A stretch of 64,000 bases of DNA from contig NC_050104.1 in the NCBI RefSeq assembly GCF_902167145.1, positions 13,228,001-13,292,000 on the forward strand. The letters are read 5' to 3'. Under the pieces are notes generated by a model. The model searched no databases. It had not been told where the DNA came from and worked only from the letters and a program-made list of their open reading frames with translations. Positions 1 to 11,192 of the stretch are shown one piece after another. The stretch's first letter is position 1; the number at the start of each line of letters is the position of its first letter. This DNA comes from Zea mays. Its lineage: Eukaryota; Streptophyta; Magnoliopsida; Poales; Poaceae. The position numbers were made by a program, and so were the translations under genes.

Positions 1-1
1 A

Positions 2-307
2 CAGAAGGAGATAGCAGAAGCTACAGCCCAACAGAGCCAGCCGAAGCAGGTTATGCATACTGCTTCGTACCACTCACCATACATTCCAGAGTATGTGGGT
101 AACCATCCTGCAGTTTCTGTTGCTTCGGCAAGCCAACCTCAGGCATCTTGGCAACAGCCCCCACCTCCACCACCAATGCAACCCGCTTATCCCCAAGGCC
201 AGCAGCCAGAAGGGAGCCAGCACAATCACCAGCAGCGAGACTTTAGGGAGCAGTCCGAAACTCGCACAGTCAACAGTACTCTGCCAGAATCGAAGCACAT
301 CTACTAA
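2..307 (+). CDS. Retrotransposon gag-like C-terminus (partial)
   Basis: An open frame enters from the left edge and ends at a stop at 305-307, giving about 101 residues. It is rich in Gln and Pro, with a run of six prolines near the middle and many Ser, His and Asn residues. It has no zinc knuckle and no enzyme motif. The composition and the position just before the 3' noncoding region of a gypsy element suggest the tail of a gag-type protein, but this is inference. The first ATG in frame is at 53; the frame is open upstream of it, so that is probably not the real start. Confidence 0.5.
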   Translation, partial: QKEIAEATAQQSQPKQVMHTASYHSPYIPEYVGNHPAVSVASASQPQASWQQPPPPPPMQPAYPQGQQPEGSQHNHQQRDFREQSETRTVNSTLPESKHIY

Positions 308-310
308 GAT

Positions 311-1098
311 ATATCCTACCTCTGAAACAGCTTTTACATTTGTTATCATTTACCTTTTCAATAAAGAGCAATCATTGAAAACTTAGTTCTTTTCTTGTTT
401 TCAATTTCTTGTAATTGCTTCATCATTATCATAATGAATATACCTTCTTCAAACATCGACGAAGCTCTAAAGGTCTTGACGAAGGAATGCACTGCAAGTT
501 TTTGTCGAAGCAACAAAAGTCGTTCTTAAGGGGACGCAGTGTAAGTTTTCTGCTCAAAAGTTGTTCCAAAGGGAATGCAGAGCTTACAGCGAAAAATAAA
601 CGTTGATACCACCGAAATAAAAGGCGAAGAAGCTCCTAAGGGAGGCTTACAGCGAAAAATAAACGCTGATACCGCCGAAATAAAAGGCGAAGAAGCTCCT
701 AAGGGAGGCTTACAGCAAAAAGTCAACGCTGATAGACCAAAAAAATAAATTGTATGCTCCACTGGGGAATGTGTGTGGGCCTCCAGCGCAAATATCATTT
801 TGCATGTCATTACATCATTACATCATGTGCATAGCATAGCATCATACATCATATTGCATCAATGGCACAAGAAGGGGATGCAATGTTGACCTTCGGAAAG
901 ATAGACAATGTTGATCTACAATATTGAGCTTCGGAGATTGTTTCGAAGAAGTGCCAAGGCACAAAATAAGTTTTCAAGAAATACAGCTTCGTCACATTGA
1001 TATGAAAAAGGAGATCCATTGTTCACAAAGCATAATGTTTCTTCGGAAACTGTATATTTTACGGAATATGGATATTCTTCACGAAGCATGAAAAGAAG
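311..1098 (+). other. 3' noncoding region of the gypsy element
   Basis: There is no convincing gene here. An AATAAA-like signal lies near 359-365, just after the gag-like stop. The stretch holds a 63 bp tandem repeat and many CTTCGG/CGAAGC words, which also mark the rest of this element. It is cut at 1098 by the solo LTR. Confidence 0.6.
584..736 (+). repeat. 63 bp tandem repeat, two full copies and a partial third
   Basis: Units begin at 584, 647 and 710, each starting TTACAGC and containing GAAGAAGCTCCTAAGGGAGG. Copies one and two differ at about two positions. The third copy decays after roughly 27 bases. Confidence 0.85.
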
Positions 1099-2772
1099 TG
1101 TCGGCGTTTCGAGACCGGGGGGTCCCTGGGCCGACGAGTGAGTGTCGCCGCGTGCCCCAGCCTAGATGGGTCGAGCGCGAGGGCGAGCGCGAAGGGGGGA
1201 GAGCGAGACGGCCGGAGACCGGCGTGAGAGAGGTGGGAATCCCGCGGCCTTCGTGTTCGTCCCGCGCCCAGGTCGGGTGCGCTTGCAGTAGGGGGTTACA
1301 AGCGTCCACGCGGGAGAGGGAAGCGAGCGGCTCCAAGCGAGCGCCTGTCTCGTCCTCGTCCCCGCGTGGCCAACCCTCTCTAAGAGGGCCCCGGTCCTTC
1401 CTTTTATAGGCGTAAGGAGAGGAGCCAGGTGTACAATGGGGGGTGTAGCAGAGTGCTACGTGTCTAGCGGAGGAGAGCTAGCGCCCTAAGTACATGCCGT
1501 CGTGGCAGCCGGAGAGATTTTGGCACCCAGCTGGTGTGATGTCGTGGCCGTCGGAGGAGCGATGGAGCCTGGCGGAGGGATAGCTGTCGGAGCGGTTGAG
1601 TCCTTGCTGGCGTCCTCTTGCTTCCGTAAGGGGGCTGAGAGCCGCCGTCGTCACGGAGTACGCGGGGCGCCATCATTGCCTATCTGGCGGAGCGAGCCAA
1701 ATGGGACACCGGTCTTGTTTCCTGCGACCCGAGTCAGCTCGGGGTAGGGCGATGATGGCGTCTCCTGTTGACGTGGCTGGTCTACGCCCTAGGTTGGGCG
1801 ATGTGGAAGCTCCTCCGAAGCCGAGGTCGAGTTTGTCTTCCGTGGCCGAGGTCGAGTCCGAGCCCCCGGGTCGGGCGAGGCGGAGGCCGTCGGCTGAGGC
1901 CAGGGCGGAGTCCGAGCCCTGGGGTCGGGCGGAGCGGAGTTCGTCGTCTTCTGGGGCTGAGCCCGAGTCCGAGCCCTAGGTCGGGCGGAGCGGAGTTCGC
2001 CGTCTTCCGGGACTTAGCCCGAGTCCGAGCCCTGGGTCGGGCAGAGTGGAGTTCGTCGTCTTCCGGGACTTAGCCCGAGTCCGAGCCCTGGGTTGGGCGG
2101 AGCGGAGTTCGCCGTCTTCCGGGACTTAGCCCGAGTTCGAGCCCTGGGTCGGGAGGAGCGGAGTTCGCCGTCTTCCGGGGCTTAGCCCGAGTCCGAGCCC
2201 TGGGTCGGGCGGAGCGGAGTTCGCCGTCTTCCGGGGCTTAGCCCGAGTCCGAGCCCTGGGTCGGGCGGAGCGGAGTTTCCTATGGTGCCTTCGGCAGGGC
2301 CTGACTGCCTGTCAGCCTCACTCTGTCAAGTGGCACCGCAGTCGGTGTGGCGCAGGCGGCACTGTCCTTCTGTCAGGCCGGTCAGTGGAGCGGCGAAGTG
2401 ACGGCGGTCATTTCGGCTCTGCCGGGGGGCGCGCGTCAGGATAAAGGTGTCAGGCCACCTTTGCATTAAATGCTCCTGCGACTTGGTCGGTCGGTGCGGC
2501 GATTTAGTCAGGGTTGCTTCTTAGCGAAGGCAGGGCCTCGGGCGAGCCGGAAATATGTTCGCCGTCGGAGGGGGGCCTCGGGCGAGACGGAAATCCTCCG
2601 GGGTCGGTCGCCCTTGTCCGAGGCTAGGCTCGGGCGAGGCGTGATCGAGTCGCTCGAATGGACTTATCCCTGACTTAATCGCACCCATCAGGCCTTTGCA
2701 GCTTTATGCTGATGGGGGTTACCAGCTGAGAATTAGGAGTCTTGAGGGTACCCCTAATTATGGTCCCCGACA
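1099..2772 (-). mobile_element. Huck-like solo LTR inserted in the gypsy element
   Basis: It starts TGTCGGCG and ends CCCCGACA, and is flanked on both sides by the 5 bp duplication AGAAG (1094-1098 and 2773-2777). It matches the LTRs at 35298-37777 and 58988-60715 along its length, including the 56 bp repeat block and a TATA box readable on the minus strand (CCTATAAAAG at 1401-1410). No internal sequence is present, so this is a solo LTR left by recombination between LTRs. The orientation is minus. Confidence 0.93.
1911..2275 (-). repeat. 56 bp tandem repeats of the Huck-like LTR
   Basis: About seven units of roughly 56 bp, each containing TCCGAGCCCTGGGTCGGGCG and CCGTCTTCCGGG. Here several units have GGGGCTTAGC where the other LTRs have GGGACTTAGC, so this copy is a distinct subtype. 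Confidence 0.85.
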
Positions 2773-2940
2773 AGAAGGGAAGGTGTTTTTTCGCCGAAGG
2801 CTCAAAAACGGTATGTACGTAAAGTTTCATGCATCGTAAAGAGTTGAATTATAAACAGCTTATATATTACATTCAAAATTATAAAATATTACACACATTG
2901 TCCAGCAAATATTACATTTCAAATGTCTTTACAATAACAG

Positions 2941-5900
2941 CTAATCTTCTTTTAAAACTACTTCTACAGCTTCGTTTAATAGTTGATCAACAACTTTATC
3001 CATAATAGCTTCGGCCATTTTTATAATTTCATCATCCTCCTTTGCTTTGGGGTCCGCCAATTGCTCGGCGGGCTCTGGGGAAGGAGATAGTGCGGTTGTG
3101 ATGCAAACCATAAATAAGTTCGAAGTTTTAAAATTAGAACATAAAGTCAAAAGCTATTAATTAATACCTATTCGCCTCTCAAGATCCGCACTTTTCTCAG
3201 CGGCCTTTGCTACTTCTCTAGCATCGTGAATACCTTTTTCACTTTTCCTTATAATTTCTTGAGACATCTCCCGACCGCCGTTTTCCCAGATGTCGGTGAA
3301 AAATTTTCCACCAACCAAACTTGCTTCGGCCGAGGGGTCTTTTATACCTTTGATGCATAAGGTAGCCTCGGTCTGCGGCAAGGATTTCACATGTTCGCAG
3401 CCTCTCCTCTCCAAGATAGCGGCAATCCCCCTAGCACCCGAGAAGGCGCATATGTCCCCGTGGCCACTCAAAATTTCTTCAAAAGCTTCGGCCTCACCGT
3501 TGATCCATTCAATTGGACCTTCGGGATCTCCCAGTACGAAATTGCCTTCATTCGAATACGCGCCGACGCTAGCGAAACTAGTCTTAATTGTTTCCACACA
3601 TTTCATGGATTTTTCATAACATCTTTCTTTTGAAGACCGAAGTTCTGCAGTTGTTTTCTCCCAATGATTTTTCCAATAATCGCTGGCATCTCGGTCAGCT
3701 TCGGCAATTGCACACTTTAATTTTGCTTCAGCCAGTTGTTTCTAAAGATATTCAATTTCGCACTTCTGGGCTTCAGCTTGGGCCTTGGAAGTAGCTTCGT
3801 CTTCTTTTATTTTATTAAGCAATGAGTTTAATATTTTATCTTTCTCAAGACCTTCTTTCCTTAGCTCAATCACTTCGGAACGAAGGTTATTCAACGCCAT
3901 GGTACATCCCTCGTCTTCAGCGCTTTTCTGCGCTCTGAGGGCATTGCTAAGAATAAGTCCCTGCAAAAGGAATGTGGTATTAAAAAATAAGCACACAAAT
4001 TTTTAAGCACACAAAAAGTTTATTTTCTCACCTTTAAGCTGTTGTACGCTAAGCTGTCGGCCAATTCATCCTTTGACAACACTGAGAGCTCGTCTTCTAG
4101 TGTTGGGAATCCGAAGCTTCTTGCCATCTCCCAGCAGACAGAGATCTCCTTGCTGTCTGGGAGACAATACAAGAAATCTTCTTCTCCGCTGCCGTTGAAA
4201 ATCAACGCCCCTTTGGATATTTCAATTTTTGGGCATAGAACTGAGCATCCTGCTTTTCTTTTTCAGTCAACTTTTTCCCCGAAGCATGTCGTAAAATATA
4301 ATTGAAAGCTTCGGAAAATGCTTCGGGGCGGCAATGCCAGTTTCTTCAGCCAAAATTTGTTCTGCTGCTTCTGTTTCTTTGGTTTCCAAAGATTTCACCT
4401 TGGCGGGCTCTGAAGGCCCAGCTTCAGTCTCAGCTTGGTGCTTTGTAGCTTCGGCACCAAAGGCTTCAATTTGCACTTTGGGAGTTTCGGCAATTTTCTT
4501 CGGAGTAGACTTTATTGTCTCCAATACATCCAGTACATTAACCATCCTTTTTATTTTGGGGGTCATTGCTGGACCTTTTTGGCTTTTTGGTACTTCAACT
4601 TCTGCCAAAGGACTTAAAATTTCTGTTGTCTTTATCCTCTCAGCTCTTGGCTCTTCAATTCTTTCAGCCTTCGGCGTTGCAGTCAGCTTGTTAACTTTCT
4701 GCGAAGGTGTAGGCTCTTTGGCTTCGGTAGCAGTAGAGGTCTCACCACCAAATTTGGGCACCAAGGCCGGTTCGATGAAGCGTGGTCGGTGAGTAAGGAC
4801 CTTCACTCTTTTCCTCTTTGGCGCAGCCTCACTTAGAGCAACCGAAGTATCGCCTTTTCCAGAAGTTGCGCTTTTTCGCTTTTGCCCTTTCAGTGGGTAG
4901 CGGTAATCAGGGTACATAAACCCAATAGCATCGAAAACTCTATTCAGCCTCTTCTTTTTCTGCCCTCCGAAGGTCGCAGATAGAGCGTTATCTTCTGTCT
5001 TTGAATATGGTCCAAGCAGTTCGTCGCTTGTAGCTTCGATGCATTTCAGCCAATCATCATCTGGCTCAATAAACTTACCCTCGTATCTGAAGGTGTATTT
5101 CAACCTAACCAGTCCACCTTCGTCAGGCTTGCTGATGGTTTCCTTTGGCATTTCCCATTGCTCTTCAAGAGGCCACACTCTGAAAGCTATGTGCTCCTAG
5201 ACTAAATCCCTCGTTCTGATGAAAGAGCAGACTATGCCGAAGGCCTTTTGGCATTCTTCGGCTGCATCATCAATTTCCATCTTCGGTTTCCTAAGGCCGA
5301 AGCGCTGCCAGATAGGACGCATGATAATATCTTTGATGTCTTCTCGTGCCTTTAAATCGTTTTTCACGTAAAACCATTCCTTCATCCAGTCCCCAGGCCA
5401 TCTTTTCTGGAAGGTTGGCACGGGACAGCTCGAGCCAGAGCGAGCGATGAAGCTATAACAGCCAAAATTGTTATGATACTGCTCCTTGCCCCAGGGTTTC
5501 GTCTCATATAACAATTCATGCATATTGCAAAAGCTTTTTGCATTTGGCTCTAAGCCCTGGCTCCTCACGGCCCAGACGAAGATTCCCATTCTTATGATTG
5601 CTTCGGGTGTAATTTGATGAAGGTAGACTTGATAGATCTTTAAAACCTCAACCACAAATTTGCTTAATGGAAACCGAAGCCCAGCTTTAAAAAAGCTTCG
5701 GAAGATCACAACTTCATTCTCTTCGGGAGTAGGCACAGTCCTCTCTCCGTCATCAGCCCTTACAATAGACATGTCCCGAAAATATCTTCCCCTCATATTA
5801 TCGAGATGACTCTGTTTAATAGTTGATTTTCCAAAAACTGTATGACTTGGTCGCCAGGGTCGATCTTCGGAGTCTTCTCCGCCACTTTCCACATCATAAT

Positions 5901-6054
5901 TGTCACTATCTCTAGTATCTTCAGATAAACCTTCTAAAATCTCCCTAGTAATCTTCTTTGTATTTGTCTTTGCTATTGATTCAATAAAGCCAAGATTCTT
6001 CTCCTCAGAAAGGCTCAGCTTCGTTTCAGCAATAGCTTTTTTGTCTTGAGACAT
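2941..6054 (-). pseudogene. Spliced antisense accessory gene of the gypsy element
   Basis: Three exons can be read on the minus strand: 6054-4032, 3960-3168 and 3074-2941. Both introns have GT-AG ends (GTGAGA...TTGCAG and GTATTA...CCCCAG), and the frame carries across both joins. The N-terminal 285 residues resemble the 'putative gypsy type transposon' (Transposase_28) family, with a block RFPLSKFVVEVLKIYQVYLH. The middle is Lys/Pro/Glu-rich and low in complexity; exon 2 looks like coiled coil. The copy is broken by TAG stops at 5197-5199 and 3742-3744 and by a frameshift near 4310-4320. Grande elements are known to carry an antisense gene in this place; whether this is the same gene is inference. 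Function unknown. Confidence 0.7.
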
Positions 6055-6364
6055 CTTCGGAAATGTTGAAAGCGTGCTCTTAAAGCCGAAGCTAAAGAAA
6101 ATCTAAAAAGCTAGGCAAGCGTTGGTGTGCAAAGAACTAAAAATTAGGAAGGCAAGAGCAGGCGGCAAGAAAGCATGCTAAATATGCTCGCGGTGCGCTC
6201 TTATTTATACGCCCAATACGTTGCAAGTGGCAGGGCCCCGCTTGTCATTGACTATTGCTATTCTAGCAAAGGGAAGGTGTTTTTTCGGACCTTCGGCTTA
6301 AGTCCTTCGTCCATATCGCAATCTGAATTTATCATTCTAACAAATTAATATTGCGAGGGGCTAC
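6055..6364 (+). other. Spacer with polypurine tract before the 3' LTR
   Basis: This is the 5' side of the antisense gene and the end of the internal region. The purine-rich GCGAGGGGCTAC at 6353-6364 abuts the LTR and is the expected plus-strand primer site. Otherwise I see nothing coding. Confidence 0.7.
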
Positions 6365-7037
6365 TGTTGGGGGCCTTCGGCTTCCGAAGGTCCTCAAAAA
6401 TATGATTTAACAATGTTTCTGGAGTATGATACATGAACAGGTACCTTCGGACTTAGGTCAAAACCACAGTATCAAGAAGCACAAAGAATACGAAGGATGG
6501 CGTAGAGCCGAAGCTGTTTGCAGGAGAGCTTCGGCGTGATAGCAGAAAAGGAAACCGACTTAAAGGAGAAAAGGCTATTTAGACCTCGATGGATTACTAT
6601 AGAGTTATTAGCAAATGTAAAGGGCATGGGTGTAATTTTACATGGGCTGCATCCCGTGCCTATAAATAGATGAACAGTGCTCCCGTACTGTTCACGCTGA
6701 CTTGGCATTTGCTTTTGTGTCACGCTTGTACTTTTGCTTTCTTTCAAGCCGAAGGTACACTTGTAATTTAATGACATTTCTATTTTTCCATGTTAATAAA
6801 ATAGAAATGGGCTAATAATGATATATAGATGTTCATGATATCTTTCGTATTTCATGTGTTTCACATTTTCACTATCATATGCCGTAATGATGAAGGTATG
6901 TCCTTCATGACGTTCGTCCGAAGATCATTATATCCCGAGGGAATAATGCTTCGAAGGACGAAGGACATTAATCATTTAACCCCTTTTTTGTGTTGCCTTG
7001 TTCTTAATTCATAGCATTTGAGAACAAGTCCCCAACA
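6365..7037 (+). repeat. 3' LTR of the gypsy element
   Basis: The LTR starts TGTTGGGG and ends TCCCCAACA, a perfect short inverted end. A TATA box, TATAAATA, lies at 6661-6668 on the plus strand. The 673 bp length is close to what I recall for Zeon-1 and Grande LTRs. The sequence immediately to the right belongs to another LTR, so this element inserted into that one. Confidence 0.88.
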
Positions 7038-8148
7038 ATGATGAATAGTGTCGGTGAATAGTAACGATGAATAGTAATGGTGCATAGTTCGTATGAACGA
7101 ACGATGAATAGTAACGATGAACGAACGATGAACGATGAATAGGAACTATGAACGAACGAACGATCGATCGAATGATCAGACGAACGAACGATCGAAATTT
7201 CGGCAGCATAACGGCAGGACACAGATTATCTGGACGAACGATGAATAGGGACTATGAACGAACGATGAACGATGAATAGGAACTATGAACGAACGATGAA
7301 TGATCGAACGATCGGAATTTTGGCAGCATAACAGCTGAACAAAGATTATTTGAACGAACGAACGGACGAACGACCGAACGATCGGACGAACGGACGAACA
7401 AACCATGAACGATCGAACGAACGATCGAACGATCGGACAAACGAACGAACAAACTAAGAACAGGTGGACGAACGATCAAAGAATGACCGAACGATCCTTG
7501 TGCTAGTGTGTGCTTGTGTGGAACATGGAGTGGGTGTGTGTGGGGAGGAAGAGAGTTGCCATGAAATGGCTTGGGGTGGGATGAGAGGAGGCCCTTGCCC
7601 CTCTATTTATAGCCATGGTGGGGGATTAGGGGGAGGGATGAGAGGATTAGTGGGAGATTAGCATGTATTTGTCTTGTATAAGTGAGATTAGCTTGTAGAG
7701 CTCACCGTATGACACTGGAGGCATACGTATACGTATGAGCATGAGGAAAGTTATGAAGAAAATATTTATAGGGACTTGAAAAATGATTCTGAAGGTATTT
7801 CTCAAGAGGAAAATACTTGGAGATATATCGGTGGAATATTTGGACAGTATTTCTGGAAAGAACTTGAAGGGGATTACTCGGGAAATATCTGGGCGGTATT
7901 TCTGGAAGAATTTGAGGGGGGATCACTGGAGAAATATATGGGCAGTATTTCTGAAAAGAATTTGAGGGTGATCACTGGGGAAATATTTGTAGGATATTTT
8001 GAGGAGGATTTTGGAGAGAATATAGACCACTATAATTTATTTGTTGATATCAACTTGCAAACAAACTTTTGAAATGAAATTTGAAATTCATTTTGAATTT
8101 AGAGGGAGTCTGAGAAATTTTCAAGATTTGAATTTTTGGGATGCTACA
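7038..8148 (-). repeat. Truncated LTR of the non-autonomous element
   Basis: It matches 13446-14596 of the full LTR almost base for base, ending at GATGCTACA (8140-8148). Its missing part was removed or displaced by the gypsy element whose LTR ends at 7037. Confidence 0.82.
7085..7495. repeat. Degenerate GAAC/GATC tetranucleotide array
   Basis: Irregular runs of GAACGAACGAT, GATCGAAC and CGGACGAAC words are broken by two copies of a non-repetitive block near TTTCGGCAGCATAACGG. The array yields long open frames rich in Arg, Ser, Val and Phe that are not genes. The same array is at about 13500-13925. Confidence 0.85.
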
Positions 8149-8162
8149 GATCTACCCCACTT
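8149..8162 (-). promoter_or_regulatory. Polypurine tract of the non-autonomous element
   Basis: Read on the minus strand this is AAGTGGGGTAGATC, directly before the LTR start TGTAGCATCCC. It follows a sequence (…CGAGGACGAGATTC…) typical of the region after integrase in plant chromoviruses. The same tract recurs at 14597-14610. Confidence 0.75.
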
Positions 8163-9954
8163 AAAATGAATCTCGTCCTCGAGATTTGGCTCAAAAGGGT
8201 TATGGGTATAGCTTTACTTCAGCTACATATCTTCACTTTGCAGACTCTTCGAGGAGATGAAACTTCAACAAAATCCGGCCTTTGAGGAGCATCTGGTTGC
8301 CGATTGCAAATGCTGATTCTGGCTACTCAAAGATCATCTTCAGGCTTCAGCTTTCGCTTGGCAGCTAGCTTATTGAGGAAGCATCGATGATAACACACAA
8401 ACCTTTCTCTTGCGAACTCCCTCATGGATTCCTTCCTTGATTGGTCTTCTGGTGCTTCATCAACGAAACTTGGGTGACCACCTCTCATCCAGAAACTTAT
8501 ATGCTTCGATGATCTGGTCCTCCACAAGCTTGCTACAGGCCTTCTTCTTTTTCTCCATAGCAGGAACTTTACTGGAACACTACCCCACTTAAAAAGAATG
8601 AGGGTAGAACTCTTGAATCTTGGGGATTTGAACTCCTTGAAGTACCTCATAACAAGGGTGTTATGGGGCCTTCTTCTGCTGTTGCTGCTTGAGCAGGCTG
8701 CGGAGAAATGACTGACACAGGGTTGATTCTGGGACAACCTTCTTCTCATCTTCTCTTCACTATCTTCTTTTCACTTCTCACTTTTCACTTTTCACTGCCT
8801 CTTTCTTTCTCTTTGCTCTTCCCACTGGAGGATTCTATCAAAGAGTATTACCATCATACAGAGGAGGAAACCAAAGACTATGAACCATGTACAATAGTCT
8901 TCAACCCAAGAATCACCAAGCATTGTGATCTTAGGGGTGAGGGAGTGGAAAATGGAGTTGCTTGCGATTTGACAGAGGGTATTTTATCAGGTGTGTGCTT
9001 TGCTTGGGATGGGAACTGAGGGAGCTAGGGGGTTTATAGGCGAGCAACACTGATGGTGGTGCTCGGGGGGTGTGGAGTGATGGTGATAGAGCAGGTGCCA
9101 CGCGACAGCAAGCGCGACATGGGGAGGGAGGGCCTGTTGCCGGCAACGATGGCGGTGGTGGGTGCGCTGCAAAGGTGGGGGTGGTTGGAGGCGGGGCACG
9201 CATGGGGGGAACGGGTGAGTGGTGGGGTCAATGACCCTGATGTTTGTGGTCTCTGCTTCCAAGAATCTTTGCCTCTCTATATGGTAATAACTTCTTCTAT
9301 CCTCTTTTCCTGTTTACTTTGACTCAGGGGCAGTGCTTTGATTCTCACGGTCGGTCCTTTTGACTGACTGGCGGATAGGTTTCTTCTGTAGCTTATTCAA
9401 TGCTTCAAGGGTAAGCTTTCCGGTATCTTCTTGGGTAAGGTGCTTTTCTCTTGAGATGGGTTAAGATGAGAATGGAAGAATAAGGTGAGGATTGGATCTA
9501 ATTTGTGATCTATGTTTTTAGAGAAAACCTTTCTTAAAAGAAAGAAAACACACAAGCTCAGCAATGATAAGCACAAACAAATCAAATGTTTTGAATAAGG
9601 AAAGAATAGAGTTTTTCCAAAGCACAGACTACTCAGATTCGGGGGCTAAGCATAACTACTATTGCTTGGCTCCTGAATTGAGAATTATGCTAAATGCAAC
9701 ATATGAGCACTAACGTTAAAGCATCACATATGCACTCAAAAGGGGAGAAAACATCAAGCGAAATCCATTTTGAAATGCCCTAGGGGGCCACACAATTAGA
9801 GTTTTTCAAAACACGAGGCTACACGGTTACCTCTCATACATGCAGGGCTCTAGCCAAAGTGAAGAAAAAATTCACTACCCAATGCATGCAGAGGACTGGG
9901 CATAACTAACTTCAGACCAGGCAGCTTCTCTTCTGGCAAGGCTGGCGCACAACT
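8163..9954 (-). other. Internal 3' region of the non-autonomous element
   Basis: No polymerase motif is found in any frame. A minus-strand frame ending at 8327 encodes a basic stretch (ending NKLAAKRKLKPEDDL) that is almost the same in the second copy ending at 14775. It may be a remnant of a real C-terminus, but two frames compete there. The rest looks noncoding. Confidence 0.45.
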
Positions 9955-11075
9955 TCAATCTGAGACATCTCCTGGATGGGTCAAGAGGGAGCTAATGTTG
10001 ATGACTTCTTCTGGCGGCAACTGAGATGGCAAGACGGGGTCGAACTCTTCTTCAAGCGGGATTGGTTCTTGTAGCTCCTTAGAGGGCGGTGGTGCTGGCG
10101 GGGTGCTTGCGGCTTCTTCTTTGATCTCAAGGGAGGGTGCTTGAATCTTCTTCATGGTGAGGGGCTCAAACAACTCTAGCGGGGGATCTTGGGAGGACTC
10201 GAGGTGCTCTGCTTATCCATAGCCTGAGGAAAGACTGGAATTCCTTCCAAGACTATGGCTCCTTTCGGGAGTTCCCAAGCCTTCTTCTCTCCTCTAATAG
10301 AGATCGGGTGACCTTCAAGAATCTCGGGATCTTCAGCTTTTATAGGTTGAACTGGGTTGGATGAAGCGGGCTCTTGGATCTGCAGGGCTCTACGTTGGTT
10401 GCGGGTTACCAAGGAGGCCTCCATCAACTTCTGGACGTGCTCATCCTTGGCTTGCTTTAGGGCTTCAACAGCAATGACTTCACGACTTTCCAAGGCAGTT
10501 GCACGGGCTTGAGCTGTGGTGAGATCCACATGGAGCTTACGGTTGCGCTTATTTGCATCTTCTGCTCGAGCAATCATCTGACGGTGGTGCCGAGCCAAAA
10601 AATCATACTGTGCATCCAGGGTGAGCAGGTATGCAGTGAGGTACATGACTGTGGGGTCATCCTCAAGCAGCTGCTGACCTTCCAATGCATGCATCCTAGC
10701 CATCCAAACGGGACGGTCTCTCTGAAAGGGCGGAAAGAATCTGAGTGGGGTGTCGGCCACTTCTTCTTCATAAATTTGACACAGGGCCCTCAATGCCTTG
10801 CGAGCGACGACTTGACATGTGTCTTTGAATCTGTGCCCTGCAGTAGTGACACTCCATTCCACATGGTGCGGACTGGATCCAATGTATACAGTCATGACAC
10901 ACGTCTCTGTGCCATGCTTGACGAATTCACGACCATCATACTCTAGCTGGCTCCTGATTCCGAGGCGGACTGTGCATGCTCTCAACAACTTGGAGAAACC
11001 ATCTTTATTCTGGCAAAAGCTGGTTTGGCAGCGAACCTCCATCTGACTTCTGAGAGAAGGAAAGGGGGAAAGCAT
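9955..11075 (-). pseudogene. Retroelement protein of unknown function (gag position)
   Basis: The first frame (11075-10176, 299 residues) starts about 100 bp after the primer site, where gag is expected. It has a block with VKHGTETCVMTVYIG and HRFKDTCQVVARKALRALCQ, then an Arg/Ala/Glu-rich helical region. A second frame (10173-9955) continues with a Pro/Glu-rich tail; the two are probably one protein split by a frameshift near 10180-10190. I recall similar proteins scattered in grass genomes beside transposons, but know no function. There is no zinc knuckle, protease or polymerase. Confidence 0.5.
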
Positions 11076-11178
11076 TTTTGAAATGGAGGGATGAGAGCAA
11101 GAATTTTTTTAAGAAAATAATTTTGACTCAAAAACTTTTAGATCAGGCTAAGGGTTACGTCCTGTGGCCAACCTAACA

Positions 11179-11190
11179 GCTCTGATACCA
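11179..11190 (-). promoter_or_regulatory. tRNA-Met(i) primer binding site
   Basis: Minus-strand TGGTATCAGAGC lies two bases from the LTR end (…GACGCTTCA). This is the standard plant initiator-Met primer site and fixes the orientation of the element. Confidence 0.88.
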
Positions 11191-11192
11191 CC

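Larger units (their letters stand above)
1..7037 (+). mobile_element. Ty3/gypsy retrotransposon, 3' half (Cinful-Zeon or Grande-like)
   Basis: The element runs off the left edge. Visible parts are the tail of a gag-like frame, a noncoding stretch with tandem repeats, an antisense accessory gene, a polypurine tract (GCGAGGGGCTAC) and a TG...CA LTR. The tract and the LTR TATA box both set the orientation as plus. No protease, reverse transcriptase or integrase is seen after the gag-like tail. That fits a non-autonomous Zeon-type layout, whereas Grande is known to carry a long 3' region with an antisense gene. The choice between these families is inference. A Huck-like solo LTR splits the element. 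Confidence 0.75.

Noticed and set aside
1099..2772. CRISPR-like look of the regular 56 bp repeats
   Set aside because: The units are directly tandem with no unique spacers, and the setting is a plant LTR.
7176..7479. Arg/Ser/Val/Phe-rich open frames at 7004-7479 and 13154-13883
   Set aside because: They are translations of the tetranucleotide array in the LTR, not genes.
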